Shown here: positions 24,231 to 34,400 of the stretch, piece by piece
Position numbering within the stretch: the stretch's first letter is position 1
Layout: every line of letters begins with the position of its first letter
From: Alloactinosynnema sp. L-07
Lineage (GTDB): Bacteria > Actinomycetota > Actinomycetes > Mycobacteriales > Pseudonocardiaceae
Assembly (NCBI RefSeq): GCF_900070365.1
Contig: NZ_LN850107.1
Location: forward strand, 2,356,001-2,420,000
Direction of reading: 5' to 3'
DNA: 64,000 nt
Notes under the pieces: generated by a model
Databases searched by the model: none
The model's input: only the letters and a program-made list of their open reading frames with translations
Told to the model about the DNA's origin: nothing
Made by a program: the position numbers and the translations under genes

Positions 24231-25645
24231 CGGCTCGCCCCCAACGCGGTCCGGTCCGCCTTCCCGGTCCGGGTCGTGGGCACTCGCTCCAGGTGCACGA
24301 ACCTCCGTGGCATCAGGTACGGCGGCAGGGTCGACGCCAGGTGCGCGCGCAGCGCCGCCGCGGGGGTCGGCTCGCCGGTGACATGGGCGGTGAGGAACAT
24401 CCGGCCCCGGTCGTCGGCGTCGGCGGTGACCACCGCGCCGGTCACGGCCGGGTGGGTCAGCAGCGCGCCCTCGACCTCGGCGGGGTCGACGCGGTAGCCG
24501 CGGATCTTGATCTGTCGGTCGGCGCGGCCGAGGAACTCCAGCGTCCCGTCCGGCCGCCGCCGGGCGAGGTCGCCCGTCCGGTACACGCGTTCACCGGACG
24601 GCACCGGGACGAACCGTTCGGCCGTCAGGCCCGGCTTGCCGCGATACCCGCGCGCCACCCCAACACCGCCGAGGTAGACCTCGCCGGTCTCACCCGGGGG
24701 AACCGGGTCCAGGTCCGGGTCGAGCAGCCAGACCGTCATCCCGTCGATCGGGGTGCCGATCAGGTCGACCTCGGTCTCCGGGTCGGCGGGGACGAGGAAG
24801 CGGGTGGCGGTCATGGTGCACTCGGTCGGCCCATACTGGTTGACGAGCGTTCGAACCACACCCCGGTCCCCTGCGGCGAGGAACGGTCGCAGCGACTCGC
24901 CGCTGGTCACCACCAGCTCGACCCCGCGCAGCGCGGCGCGGTCCTGCTGGGCCAGGAAGGTCAGGAACGACGGCGTGGTGCTCAGGATCGTGTTGATCCC
25001 GTTGTCGGCGATCAGCGCGGCGAACTCGGCGGGCCGCAGCAGCGCCGACCGCGGCGCGAGCACGAGCTGCCCACCCGCTAGCAGCGGCGCGAACGTGTCG
25101 CGGATCGACGCGTCATACCCCAGCGGCGCCAGCTGCACCGCCACGGTCGAGGCGCCGAGCCGGTAGTCGCGCACGATGACGTCCACATAGGACTCCATGG
25201 CCCGTCGGGAGATCATGACCGCGTTCGGCTCGCCGGTCGACCCGGAGGTGTGGCTGATGTAGGCCAGCGACTCCGGGTCCGCCTCGGGGAACTCGACCGG
25301 CCCGCCGACCGCGTCAGCAGGCACGACCGTGCCGTCGAAGTCGAGCGATCCGATCAGGTACCGCGCTCCCCCGGTCCGCAGCATCGCCTCGACCCGCGCT
25401 TGCGGCAGGGTCACGTCCAAGGTGAGGAACGCCGCGCCCGCCCGCAGCACCGCCGCCATCGCCACGACCGCGGCCACACCCGGCTCGACGGCGACCGCGC
25501 ACACGTCCTCCGGCCCGACCCCGCGCTCGACCAGGGCGGCGGCGAGGCCGTCGATCCGGTCGGCGAGGTCGGCGTAGGTGAGGGTGCCCTCGGCGGCGCG
25601 CACAGCGGGGGCGGCGCCGTGGGACCGCAGGGTCGCCACGATCAT
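24227..25645 (-). CDS. Stand-alone NRPS adenylation domain
   Basis: A 472-residue adenylate-forming enzyme without condensation or carrier domain. Core motifs are HTSGSTGEPNAVMI (the usual Lys after Pro is Asn), QYGPTECTM, RTGDLARRRPDG and the catalytic lysine in RTGKADRTAL. Pocket residues around YDASIRDTF, ILSTTPSFL and VVTSGESL do not give me a confident substrate. ATG 25645 overlaps the stop of LanB-like protein 2. It probably activates an amino acid and loads the free carrier protein encoded two genes downstream. Confidence 0.92.
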   Translation of the reverse strand: MIVATLRSHGAAPAVRAAEGTLTYADLADRIDGLAAALVERGVGPEDVCAVAVEPGVAAVVAMAAVLRAGAAFLTLDVTLPQARVEAMLRTGGARYLIGSLDFDGTVVPADAVGGPVEFPEADPESLAYISHTSGSTGEPNAVMISRRAMESYVDVIVRDYRLGASTVAVQLAPLGYDASIRDTFAPLLAGGQLVLAPRSALLRPAEFAALIADNGINTILSTTPSFLTFLAQQDRAALRGVELVVTSGESLRPFLAAGDRGVVRTLVNQYGPTECTMTATRFLVPADPETEVDLIGTPIDGMTVWLLDPDLDPVPPGETGEVYLGGVGVARGYRGKPGLTAERFVPVPSGERVYRTGDLARRRPDGTLEFLGRADRQIKIRGYRVDPAEVEGALLTHPAVTGAVVTADADDRGRMFLTAHVTGEPTPAAALRAHLASTLPPYLMPRRFVHLERVPTTRTGKADRTALGASR

Positions 25646-27948
25646 CGCTGCTCCGTGGTCTGGTCGACCGCGACGAAGCGCAGCTCGGCGGTGTAGCGGG
25701 AGCCTTCGTCGTCGGTCAGCCACGCGTGTTCGGGGCTGGGCAGCATCTCGGTGATGGTGAGCCGCCCGTCGGGGTCGGCGCGGGCGAGGCGGCGCGCGGC
25801 CTTGGCGAAGATGTTGACGTAGACGGGGCTGTCGAAGTCGACGAAGAACGGCCGCGGCTCGGTCGGCGAGACCACGAACACGAACCGGGGCAGTTCCAGC
25901 GAGTCCCGCCAGTGGCGGGCCCGGACGAACCGGCGGGCCTCGCTCTTGTCGGCGGTGAAGTCCAGCGAGTCGGCCCGCAGCCGCCAGGTCTCGCGGCAGA
26001 CGATCATCTTGTCGATGGTCACCCGCGGCGAATGATCAGCGGTGGGGCGCAGCGTGAACCGGTCCATCACCCGGTTGGTCATGGCGTTGCCGAACACGTC
26101 GAGCAGGTCGAACACGGCCCCGTCTGGCAACACGAGCACCATGGCGCCGTCGCGGTCCTCCACGGTGACGTCCGCGCTCATGACGGTGCGGGGCCGGTGC
26201 GGGTCGGCGGTGTAGTCGACCAGGGCGACGAAGTAGTCCGAGGCGCGGATCAGCGACGGCCTGCTGCGGGTGGACCAGCGCGGCGGCTGCTCCTTGGGCA
26301 GCATCGGCATGACCCGGCCTGCGGGGAAGTCGCGGTCGGTCTCGGCGATCAGGCTGTCGAAGTCGGGATGCTGCATGACGAACAACGACGCGCCGATGGT
26401 GTTCATCGCCACGTGCAGCTCACCCAGGACCAGCTCGAACTCGCCGCGCTCGACCGCGTCGGCGTCCGGGGCGACGATCAGCACGTCGGGGCTGACGTAG
26501 CGGGCGATGTTCCAGCCGCGGCCGGGTTCCTCGAAGGTCTCGCGGACCTGCTCGGCGATGTCGGCGGAGTTCAGCCGCACGCGGCGGGCGCCCTCGGGAG
26601 CGGCGATGATCCGCTCCCAGTGGTTACGCAGCTCGGCCTGGACGCGGTCGCTGTCGGCGATGGACTCCGGGTGCGGGACCGGGAGGCATTCCATCCACAA
26701 CGACCCGAGGTCGACGCGGCCGTCGCGGTCGCGCACCCGTTCGTAGGCTTCGCGGATGCGCCCGCCGACGGTCTCGGCGAACCGGTTGGTCATCCACCGC
26801 GCGGCGGTCAGGCACAGCGCCAGCGGGGTCAGCTCGTCGAGGATGGCGGTGCCGATGGTGGCGGTGGCCGAGCGGCGGCAGTCGGAGTAGACCAGCGACC
26901 GGCACGGCGCGGTGCGCGCGTTCTTGGCCCTGGTCGCCGAGGTCGAGGTGAGTTCGGCGAAGTCGTGTTCGAGCGCGGCCATGGCCTCGACGAGTGCGTC
27001 GGCGTCGCCGTAGGCGGCCCGGACCCGGTCCCGGCTGGCGCACAGCGCGTCCAGTGTGGACAGTGCGCGGCCGCGCACGTCGGCGTCGCCGACGCGGTGC
27101 AGGGCCGCCCGCAGGAACTCGTCGGGGTGCGCGCTGGTCGGCACCTCCAGGCGCCACACGATCCACCGGCTGCGCACGAGCTGTTCCAGGGTGGCGACCA
27201 GGTTGTCCTCGGTGTCGCCGAGTTCGGCGAGCAGGTCGGGCACGGCGCGCGTGCCGTCGCACAGCACCAGGGCGGCGCGCTGCTCGGCGGTGATCGGCTG
27301 GGCGGGTCTGCCGGGGACGCGGACGGTGTCGGTGTCGATCCGGGCGAACGGCACGCGGCGGGGCGCGATCCAGCGCCGCAGGCCGGGGTCGGCGCTGATG
27401 GTCTTGGCCAGGGTGTCGATGGCCCAGCTGGAGAAGTACACCTCCGAGGTCGCGATCAGGCCCTCGCCGGGCTGGACCGCCACGCCCGCGGTGTCGAGGT
27501 CCCAGGTGCCCCAGCCGACGGGTCCGAAGAAGCCGATGGTGTCGTTCTTGACGCAGAACCGCTGCCAGTAGTGGGCGACGAGTTCCTCGCGCTGGCGGGG
27601 CATGCTGGTGCGGCCCGCCGCGGTGGGGGTCCAGTTCAGGAACGGGGCGATGCCCGAGCTCAGGACGGTGCGGTTCTGCCAGGCCACCGCGGCGCGGAAG
27701 GCGGGCAGCCGGGCGATGTCCTGCAGGTGTTCGGCGGTGGCCACCGCGGCGACGCCGAAGTCCTCCTCGAACGCGGTCCAGTCCGGGCCGGTGAGCGCGT
27801 CGCCGGGGCCGAACTTGTCGGCGGCGACGGCCAGGCCGTCGGGGGCCAGGCGCAGCACGCCGGTGGCCGGGAAACCGGGTCCGCGCAGGGCGAACTGGTT
27901 CCAGAGGCGCCAGTGGCCCGCGGGCAGCACAACGGTGTTGTCGGGCAT
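25642..27948 (-). CDS. LanB-like protein 2: lantibiotic dehydratase N-terminal (glutamylation/PEARL-type) domain only
   Basis: A 768-residue paralogue of LanB-like protein 1. Shared blocks include FALRGPGFPATGVLRL, the segment REELVAHYWQRFCVKNDT (identical in both), GFFGPVGWG, and the C-terminal PRPFFVDFDSPVYVN and ITEMLPSPEHAWL. The SpaB_C elimination domain is absent here too. ATG 27948 has GGGGAGG upstream and follows the transporter stop by six bases. LanB enzymes act from aminoacyl-tRNA. Two copies flanking an A-PCP cassette suggest two successive or alternative tRNA-dependent acylations, perhaps of carrier-bound amino acids. This role is inference. Confidence 0.88.
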   Translation of the reverse strand: MPDNTVVLPAGHWRLWNQFALRGPGFPATGVLRLAPDGLAVAADKFGPGDALTGPDWTAFEEDFGVAAVATAEHLQDIARLPAFRAAVAWQNRTVLSSGIAPFLNWTPTAAGRTSMPRQREELVAHYWQRFCVKNDTIGFFGPVGWGTWDLDTAGVAVQPGEGLIATSEVYFSSWAIDTLAKTISADPGLRRWIAPRRVPFARIDTDTVRVPGRPAQPITAEQRAALVLCDGTRAVPDLLAELGDTEDNLVATLEQLVRSRWIVWRLEVPTSAHPDEFLRAALHRVGDADVRGRALSTLDALCASRDRVRAAYGDADALVEAMAALEHDFAELTSTSATRAKNARTAPCRSLVYSDCRRSATATIGTAILDELTPLALCLTAARWMTNRFAETVGGRIREAYERVRDRDGRVDLGSLWMECLPVPHPESIADSDRVQAELRNHWERIIAAPEGARRVRLNSADIAEQVRETFEEPGRGWNIARYVSPDVLIVAPDADAVERGEFELVLGELHVAMNTIGASLFVMQHPDFDSLIAETDRDFPAGRVMPMLPKEQPPRWSTRSRPSLIRASDYFVALVDYTADPHRPRTVMSADVTVEDRDGAMVLVLPDGAVFDLLDVFGNAMTNRVMDRFTLRPTADHSPRVTIDKMIVCRETWRLRADSLDFTADKSEARRFVRARHWRDSLELPRFVFVVSPTEPRPFFVDFDSPVYVNIFAKAARRLARADPDGRLTITEMLPSPEHAWLTDDEGSRYTAELRFVAVDQTTEQR

Positions 27949-27954
27949 CGCGCC

Positions 27955-29181
27955 CTACCTCCCCTTCGACGTGATCGGGATCTTCATGTCCTGTGTGGAC
28001 GCGGGCTCAAGGCGGGTGAGCGCGTGCAGGATGTTGGCGGCGGCCAGGGTGGCCAGCGCGGCGACGGCGAGCAGGGTGGCCCGAACGCCGAGCCCGTCGG
28101 TGAGCAGTCCGGCGCTGAGGAATCCCAATGGTCCGGCGACACTGCTCAGGGTGATCACGCTCTGCAGCACCTTGGGCCGGTGGTCGTCGGGCACGCGGGC
28201 GGTGAGGATGCCGAAGTAGGGCGCGTTGGACAGCGGCACCGCCGCCGCCGAGAGCGCCACCCCGGCCATGAGCACCGGCACGGGCGCGGGCAGCACCAGC
28301 AGCCACAGCGGCGCCGCGAGCAGCACCGCCGACCAGGTCAGCAGCCGCCGCGGTTCGACCCGGCTCGACAGCGCGTAGGTCAGCACGGATCCGGCGAGCG
28401 CGCCCGCCCCGGAACTGGCCACCAGCAGCCCGCCGAGGGCGGCGTCGCCGTCGAAGCGGGCGAAGGCCAGCAGCGGCAGCGCGATGGCCAGCACCCGCAG
28501 CAGGAAGCCGAAGGTGATGGTGGAGACCATGGTCTGCCCGAGGAACGCGTCGGCGCGCAGGTGCCGCAGCCCGGCCAGGACACCGGGGGGTCCACCCGCT
28601 TTGCCGCGCGCGACCCGGTTCGCCTTGGGGACCACTTGCAGTAGCAGCGCGGAGACCGCGTAGCTGGCCGCGTCGATCCACAGGACCTGCTCGGCGCCCA
28701 CGGCCGCGATCAGCGCGCCCGCGGCGGCGGGCCCGGCGAACGCCGAGACGTTGGCGGTGCCCTCCATGATCCCGTTGGCCCTGGTCAGCGCTTTCGGGTC
28801 GGCGCCGATCAGGTCGACGGCCAGCACGCGCTGCGCGGCGTAGTAGGGCACGCCGAACACCCCGAGCAGGGCGACGATCACCAGCAGGACCGGCAGGGTC
28901 AGCAGGTCCAGCCCGTGCAGGATCGGCACGAGCGCGACCAGCGGCCCACGCGCGGCGTCACCGACGACCATGGTGCGGTGCGCGCCGTGGCGCTGCATGA
29001 CCTCACCGCCGAGGAACCCCAGCAGCGCGATCGGCAGCACCTGCACGGCGAAGACCAGCCCGGCGCGGGTGGCCGACCCGGAGGTCTCCAGCACCAGCCA
29101 CGGCAGCGCCAGCATGGTCATCTGGGTGCCGAACGCCGACACCCCGCCCGCGGCGAACACCGCGGTCAGCCCGCGGGTCAT
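27955..29181 (-). CDS. MFS transporter
   Basis: A 408-residue polytopic membrane protein of the major facilitator superfamily with about 12 hydrophobic segments, starting GLTAVFAAGGVSAFGTQM. The ATG at 29181 overlaps the carbamoyltransferase stop (ATGA). A GTG 18 bases further upstream is also open but would lie deeper inside the preceding gene. Its place inside the biosynthetic operon makes export of the peptide or self-protection the likely role. Confidence 0.9.
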   Translation of the reverse strand: MTRGLTAVFAAGGVSAFGTQMTMLALPWLVLETSGSATRAGLVFAVQVLPIALLGFLGGEVMQRHGAHRTMVVGDAARGPLVALVPILHGLDLLTLPVLLVIVALLGVFGVPYYAAQRVLAVDLIGADPKALTRANGIMEGTANVSAFAGPAAAGALIAAVGAEQVLWIDAASYAVSALLLQVVPKANRVARGKAGGPPGVLAGLRHLRADAFLGQTMVSTITFGFLLRVLAIALPLLAFARFDGDAALGGLLVASSGAGALAGSVLTYALSSRVEPRRLLTWSAVLLAAPLWLLVLPAPVPVLMAGVALSAAAVPLSNAPYFGILTARVPDDHRPKVLQSVITLSSVAGPLGFLSAGLLTDGLGVRATLLAVAALATLAAANILHALTRLEPASTQDMKIPITSKGR

Positions 29182-30101
29182 GATCGCCCCGCGCACCACT
29201 GCAGTACGGCCCGCGCGCTGTGGTACTTGTGCTCGGCTTGCTCGAAGGCGATGCTCGACGGCCCGTCGAGGACCTCGGCGGTGACCTCCTCGCCGCGGTG
29301 GGCGGGCAGGTCGTGCATGAAGACCGCCCCCGGGCAGGCCGCCATCATCGCGGTGTCCACTTGGAACGGCGCGAAACTCGTCCGCCAGTCCGGGGTGGGC
29401 TTGACGGTGCCGGTGGTCTGCCAGCGGGTCGTGTAGACGACGTCGACCTCGGGCAGGTCATCGGCGTCGTGGCGCTGCTCGACGACCGCGCCCGTGCGCT
29501 TGGCGTTGATCGCCGCCCGGTCCAGGTAGCGCTGGGCCACGCCGTAGCCGGGCGGGGTCCGCAGGTGCAGCTGGGTGTCGTGGTAGCGCGACAGGGCCAG
29601 GGTCAGCGCGGAGGCGGTGTTGTTGCCCTCCCCCACATACAGCACGCGCAGCCCGTCGAGCCTGCCGAACCGGGTGGTCAGGGTGCTCAGGTCGGCCAGG
29701 GCCTGGGTGGGGTGTTCCTCGGCGCTCATCGCGTTGATCACCGCCATGCGGTGCTGCGCGGCGTAGGCGCGCAACTCGGCCTCGGGTCCCGCGGTGCGGG
29801 CCACGAGCACGTCGAGCATGCCGGAGAGCACCGCGGCGGTGTCCTCGACGGTCTCGCCGGTGTTCTCCTGCAGGTCGTCGGGCCCGTAGGTGACGATCCG
29901 CGCGCCCAGCCGCAGCGCGCCCGCGGCGAACGCGGTGCGGGTGCGGGTGGAGGTCTTGCGGAACAGGATGCCCACGACGTCATCGCGCAGGGGTTCCTCG
30001 CCCGTGTGGCGGCCCGCGGCGAACTCGGCGCCGCGGCGCACGATCCAGTGCAGGTCGTCGTCGCCGAGGTCGTCGACGGAGATCAGGTGGCGCCGGGTCA
30101 T
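29178..30101 (-). CDS. Ornithine/aspartate carbamoyltransferase-family enzyme with altered amino-acid site
   Basis: A 307-residue carbamoyltransferase. The carbamoyl phosphate motif is intact (FRKTSTRTRTAF and HPTQALADL). The second-substrate motifs differ from ornithine carbamoyltransferase: the usual HCLP is HDLPAHRGEEV, and the SMG loop is replaced by YTTRWQTTG. The amino acceptor is therefore probably not ornithine. In this operon, with diaminopropionate and diaminobutyrate genes, a ureido diamino acid is a good guess, as made by VioL-type enzymes in viomycin synthesis. ATG 30101 has AAGGAG five bases upstream. Confidence 0.87.
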   Translation of the reverse strand: MTRRHLISVDDLGDDDLHWIVRRGAEFAAGRHTGEEPLRDDVVGILFRKTSTRTRTAFAAGALRLGARIVTYGPDDLQENTGETVEDTAAVLSGMLDVLVARTAGPEAELRAYAAQHRMAVINAMSAEEHPTQALADLSTLTTRFGRLDGLRVLYVGEGNNTASALTLALSRYHDTQLHLRTPPGYGVAQRYLDRAAINAKRTGAVVEQRHDADDLPEVDVVYTTRWQTTGTVKPTPDWRTSFAPFQVDTAMMAACPGAVFMHDLPAHRGEEVTAEVLDGPSSIAFEQAEHKYHSARAVLQWCAGRS

Positions 30102-30115
30102 CGCTGCTCCTTGGG

Positions 30116-31402
30116 TCAGGCGCGCAACGCGGCGCGCAGCACGTCGAGTCCGCTGTCGAGGCGGGGGATGTCGATGGTCAGCGGCGGCAGGATCTTCACG
30201 ACCTCGTCGTGGCGGCCGCACAGTTCCACGATCACGCCGTGGTCGAAGGCGTGGCGCTGGATCCGGTCGGCGCGCTCAGGTCCGCCCGCTCGGGCAAGGT
30301 CGATCCCGATGGCCATGCCGCGGCCGCGGGTGTCGACGTCCGGGTGGGCGGCGCTGACCTCGGCGCGGAACCGGTCGAGCCTGCGCGCGCCCACGGCCAG
30401 GTCGGTGCGGAACTTCGTCTGCCCCCACAGGTCGCACGCCGCGGCGGCGGCGACGAAGGCGAGTTGGTTGCCGCGGAAGGTGCCGGTGTGCTCGCCTGGC
30501 TCCCACACGTCGAGCTCACGGCGGAACAGCGCCAGCGACAGCGGCAGCCCGTAGCCGCCGATGGACTTGGACACGGTGACGATGTCGGGCACGATCCCGG
30601 CCTGCTCGAAGCAGAAGAACGTGCCGGTGCGCCCACAGCCTGCCTGGATCTCGTCGACGATCAGCAGCACCCCGTACTTGTCGGTGACCGCGCGCAGCGA
30701 CCGCAGCCAGTCCCCCGACGCCGGGTAGACCCCGCCTTCCATCTGCATGGGTTCGACGATCACCGCGGCGGGCAGCTCGACCCCCGACGACGGGTCGGCC
30801 AGCAGCCGGTCGATCAGGCCAACGGAGTCGAACCCGCCGAGCGGGCCGTCCTCGTAGGGCACGAACGTCACCTCGCCGCCGCTGACCCCGCCCGCGCGGC
30901 GCGCGCGCCTGCTGCCGGTGACACCCAGCGACCCGCGCGACATCCCGTGGTAGGCGCCGGTGAACGCGATGACCCCGCGCCTGCCCGTGGCTTTGCGGGC
31001 GAGTTTGAGCGCGGCCTCCACGGCGTCGGTGCCGGTGGGCCCGCAGAACTGGACCTTGTAGTCGAGTTCGCGGGGCCGCAGCACGGTCTCGGCGAAACGG
31101 CCGAGGAACTCGCGTTTGGCCACGGTGTACATGTCCAGGCCGTGGACGATGCCGTCGGCGGCGAGGTAGTCGGTGAGCCGGGCTTTGATGAACTCGTTGT
31201 TGTGGCCGTAGTTCAGCGATCCGGCGCCGCAGAAGAAGTCGATGAACCGGCGGCCGTCCTCGGCGAACAGCTCGGCGCCTTTGGCCCGGTTGAACACGAC
31301 GGGGAATTTGCGGCAGTAGCTGCGGACCTCGGACTCGTAGTCCTCGAACACGCCGAACTCGGTCGTGCGCGGGGTGTCGATCCGGTGGGGGGCGATGGTC
31401 AT
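30116..31402 (-). CDS. Diaminobutyrate--2-oxoglutarate transaminase (EctB-like)
   Basis: A 428-residue class III PLP aminotransferase. It converts aspartate beta-semialdehyde to L-2,4-diaminobutyrate using glutamate. The N-terminal block FEDYESEVRSYCRKFP is typical of EctB/DABA transaminases, with FCGPTGTDAVEAALKLAR and the PLP lysine in TVSKSIGGYGLPLS preceded by IVDEIQAGCGRTG. ectA and ectC are absent, so the product is for peptide assembly rather than ectoine. Its ATG overlaps the stop of the NRPS gene. Confidence 0.93.
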   Translation of the reverse strand: MTIAPHRIDTPRTTEFGVFEDYESEVRSYCRKFPVVFNRAKGAELFAEDGRRFIDFFCGAGSLNYGHNNEFIKARLTDYLAADGIVHGLDMYTVAKREFLGRFAETVLRPRELDYKVQFCGPTGTDAVEAALKLARKATGRRGVIAFTGAYHGMSRGSLGVTGSRRARRAGGVSGGEVTFVPYEDGPLGGFDSVGLIDRLLADPSSGVELPAAVIVEPMQMEGGVYPASGDWLRSLRAVTDKYGVLLIVDEIQAGCGRTGTFFCFEQAGIVPDIVTVSKSIGGYGLPLSLALFRRELDVWEPGEHTGTFRGNQLAFVAAAAACDLWGQTKFRTDLAVGARRLDRFRAEVSAAHPDVDTRGRGMAIGIDLARAGGPERADRIQRHAFDHGVIVELCGRHDEVVKILPPLTIDIPRLDSGLDVLRAALRA

Positions 31403-34400
31403 CGGGCGTCCTCTCGGCGGTGGCCGCGGCGCCTGCCGGTGAGCGCGGGTATCGCGCTCCGCTCGGTCACCCGCGGGTAGTCGGGCAGTGCGGCGGCGAG
31501 CGCGGCGACGGTGCTGTGGTCGAACAGCGCGCGCACCGGCACGTCGATCCCGAACGCCGCGCGCAGCCGCACGGCGACCCGGGTGGCGAGCAGCGAGTGC
31601 CCGCCGATGTCGAAGAAGTTCTCGTGGGCGCCGACCTCGGGCCCGCCCAGGACCTCCTGCCACACCCCGGCGACGACGCGTTCGTCGGTGGAGCGGGGTT
31701 CGACGAACGCAGCGGCGGCGGGGCGGGCCTCGGGGATCGGCAGGGCTTTGCGGTCGACCTTGCCTGAGGAGGTCAACGGGTAGGCGTCGAGGACGACGTA
31801 GCCCTCGGGGGCCATGTAGTCGGGCAGGGTGGCCAGCAGGAACTCGCGCAGCTCCTCGGGGCTGGGCGCCTGGGTGTGCGCGATGAGGTAGCCGGTCAGG
31901 CGCAGGTCACCGGTGTCGGCGGGGGCGGGGTGCACGACGGCGGCGCGGATGGCGGGGTGGCCCAGCAGCGCGTTCTCGATCTCGCCGAGCTCGATGCGAT
32001 GGCCGCGGATCTTCACCTGGTGATCGCCCCGGCCCAGGATCTCCACGGTGCCGTCGGGGTGGCGGCGCGCGAGGTCCCCGGTGCGGTATCGGCGCGACCC
32101 CGGCGGCCCGTACGGGTCGGGCACGAACGCCGCCGCGGTGAGCCCGGGCTTGCCCAGGTAGCCGAAGGCGACGCCCACGCCGCCGACGTGGATCTCGCCG
32201 ACGGCCAGGTCGGGCACGGGGTCGAGGTGAGGGTCCAGGATGTGGACGGTGTAGTTGGTCGCCGCGGCCCAGTCGCCGCCGACGCGGGCGGTGGTGGCCC
32301 ACACGGTGGTCTCGGTGGGCCCGTAGAGGTCCCAGACGGGGGCGCCGTCGGCGGTGAGTCTGCCGATGAGCTCGGCGGTCATCTTCTCCCCGCCGCACAG
32401 CACGGTCAGCCGCGCCGGCGGGGTCCAGCCGACGTCGAGCAGCATCCGCAGGGTGGTCGGGGTGGCCTGCACGATGACCGGGTCGGTGCGTTCGATCAGG
32501 GCGGCCATGCGCTGCGGGTCGCGCGCTTCCTCGGTGTCGGCCAGCACGACGTGCGCGCCGACGAGCAGCGGAACATACAGCTCCAGCACCGACGGGTCGA
32601 ACGACATCGTGGTCAGCCCGATCACGGCCTGGCCCGCGCGCAGACCGGGCCGGTCGAGCATGGCGAGCACGAAGTTGACCAGGCCGCGGTGGTGGATCAT
32701 CACGCCCTTGGGGGCGCCGGTGGAGCCGGAGGTGTAGATGACGTAGGCCAGGTCGTCGGGACCGGCGACCTGGTCGAGGCTCCCGGTGTCGGCGTCGATC
32801 TGGTCGCGGTCGACCAGGATGGACGTGTCGGTGATCTTCGCGTCCAGCGCGGTCTCGGTGACGACCACGCGCACGCCCGCGTCGGCGGCCATGGCGGCCA
32901 GGCGGCCCACGGGCTGCACGGGATCCAGCGGCAGATACGCGGCACCGGACTTGAGCACGGCCAGGAAGGTGACGAGCAGCTCGACGCCGCGGTCGAGGTG
33001 CACGCCGACCACCGACCCGAGACCGACCCCGTGGGCGCGCAGGTGCCGAGCGAGCCGGTCGGCCTTGGCGACGAGTTCGGCGTAGGTGAGCTTGTCCTGT
33101 CCACACGCGACCGCCAACGCGTCCGGTGTGGACAGTGCCTGCCGGTCGATCAGCTCGGTCACGGTCTCGTCGCCCACCTCATCGACCGGGCCGGTCCCGT
33201 AGGCGAGAAGGCGGACTTTTTCCTTGGCGGGCAACAGTTTTGCCCGCGCGCCCAGGTCCGCGACGGTGGCGTCGGGGTCGTACAGGGCGGCGCGCAGGAC
33301 GTCGAGGTAGGCGTGGCCGATCTGGTCGATGGTGGCCCGGTCGAACAGCGCGGTCGCGTACTGCAGGCGCGCGCCGACCCGGCCGCCGGGGAACGTCTTG
33401 AGGTCCAGGGTCAGGTCGAACGGTGACCCGGTCAACGGGGTCTCGATCAGCTCGACGTCCAGGCCGGGCAGGGTGATCTGCGCGCCGACGGCGTTGAGCA
33501 GCGAGAACGACACCTGGAACAGCGGGTTGCGCGACAGGTCCCGTTCTGGGGTGAGTTCGGTGACGATCCGCTCGAACGGCGCGTCGGCGCCGCTGAACGC
33601 CGACAGCGTGGTGTCGCGCACCCGGTGGATCAGCGACCGGAACGTCGACGTGCCGGACAGGTCGGTGCGCAGCACGAGGGTGTTGACGAACAGCCCGATC
33701 ATGCCTTCGAGGTCGGTGCGCCCACGCCCGGCGACCGGCGTGCCCACGGCGAGGTCGGTCTGCCCGGTGTAGCGGGCCAGCAGCGTCTTGAACGCGGCGA
33801 GCAACACCATGTAGCGGGTGGAGCCCGCGCCCCTGGCGAGAGCGTCGGCGGCGGCGACGAGGTCGGCGGGCAGGTCGAACCGCACGACGTCGCCCGCGCC
33901 GTCCCACTGCGGCGGCCGAGGCAGGTCGGTGGGCAGCCGCAGCGGCTCGATCCCGGTGAGCCGGTCGCGCCAGTAGTCCAGCTGCCGGGTCAGGCGGGGG
34001 CCGCTGAGCAGGTCGCGCTGCCAGTCGGCGAAGTCGCCGTACTGCTTGGGCAGTGCGGGAAGGTCGGCGGGCGCGCCGCCGGTGTGTTCGCGGTACCCGG
34101 CGGCCAACTCCCGGCCGAGCACACCCCAGGACCAGCCGTCGAAGGCGATGTGGTGCACGGTGACCAGCAGCAGGTGGTCGTCGTCGGCGAAGCGGGCCAG
34201 CGCCAGCCGCAGCGGCGCCTCCCCGGCCAGGTCGAACGGGGTCGCCAACTCATCCTTGATCAGCGCGGGCACCCGCTGGTCACGTTCGGCGGCGGCGAGC
34301 CCGGTGACGTCGATCATCCGAAGTTCGGTGTCGACCCGCGCGTCGATGTGCTGAATCGGGTCGCCGTCGGCGGCGACATAGCGGGTGCGCAGGATCTCGT

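Noticed and set aside
20789..27948. Class I lantibiotic cluster
   Set aside because: No precursor peptide, LanC or elimination domain accompanies the LanB-like genes; the neighbours are NRPS parts.
30116..31402. Ectoine biosynthesis gene
   Set aside because: The transaminase is EctB-like, but ectA and ectC are absent and it is coupled to NRPS genes, so it more likely supplies diaminobutyrate.
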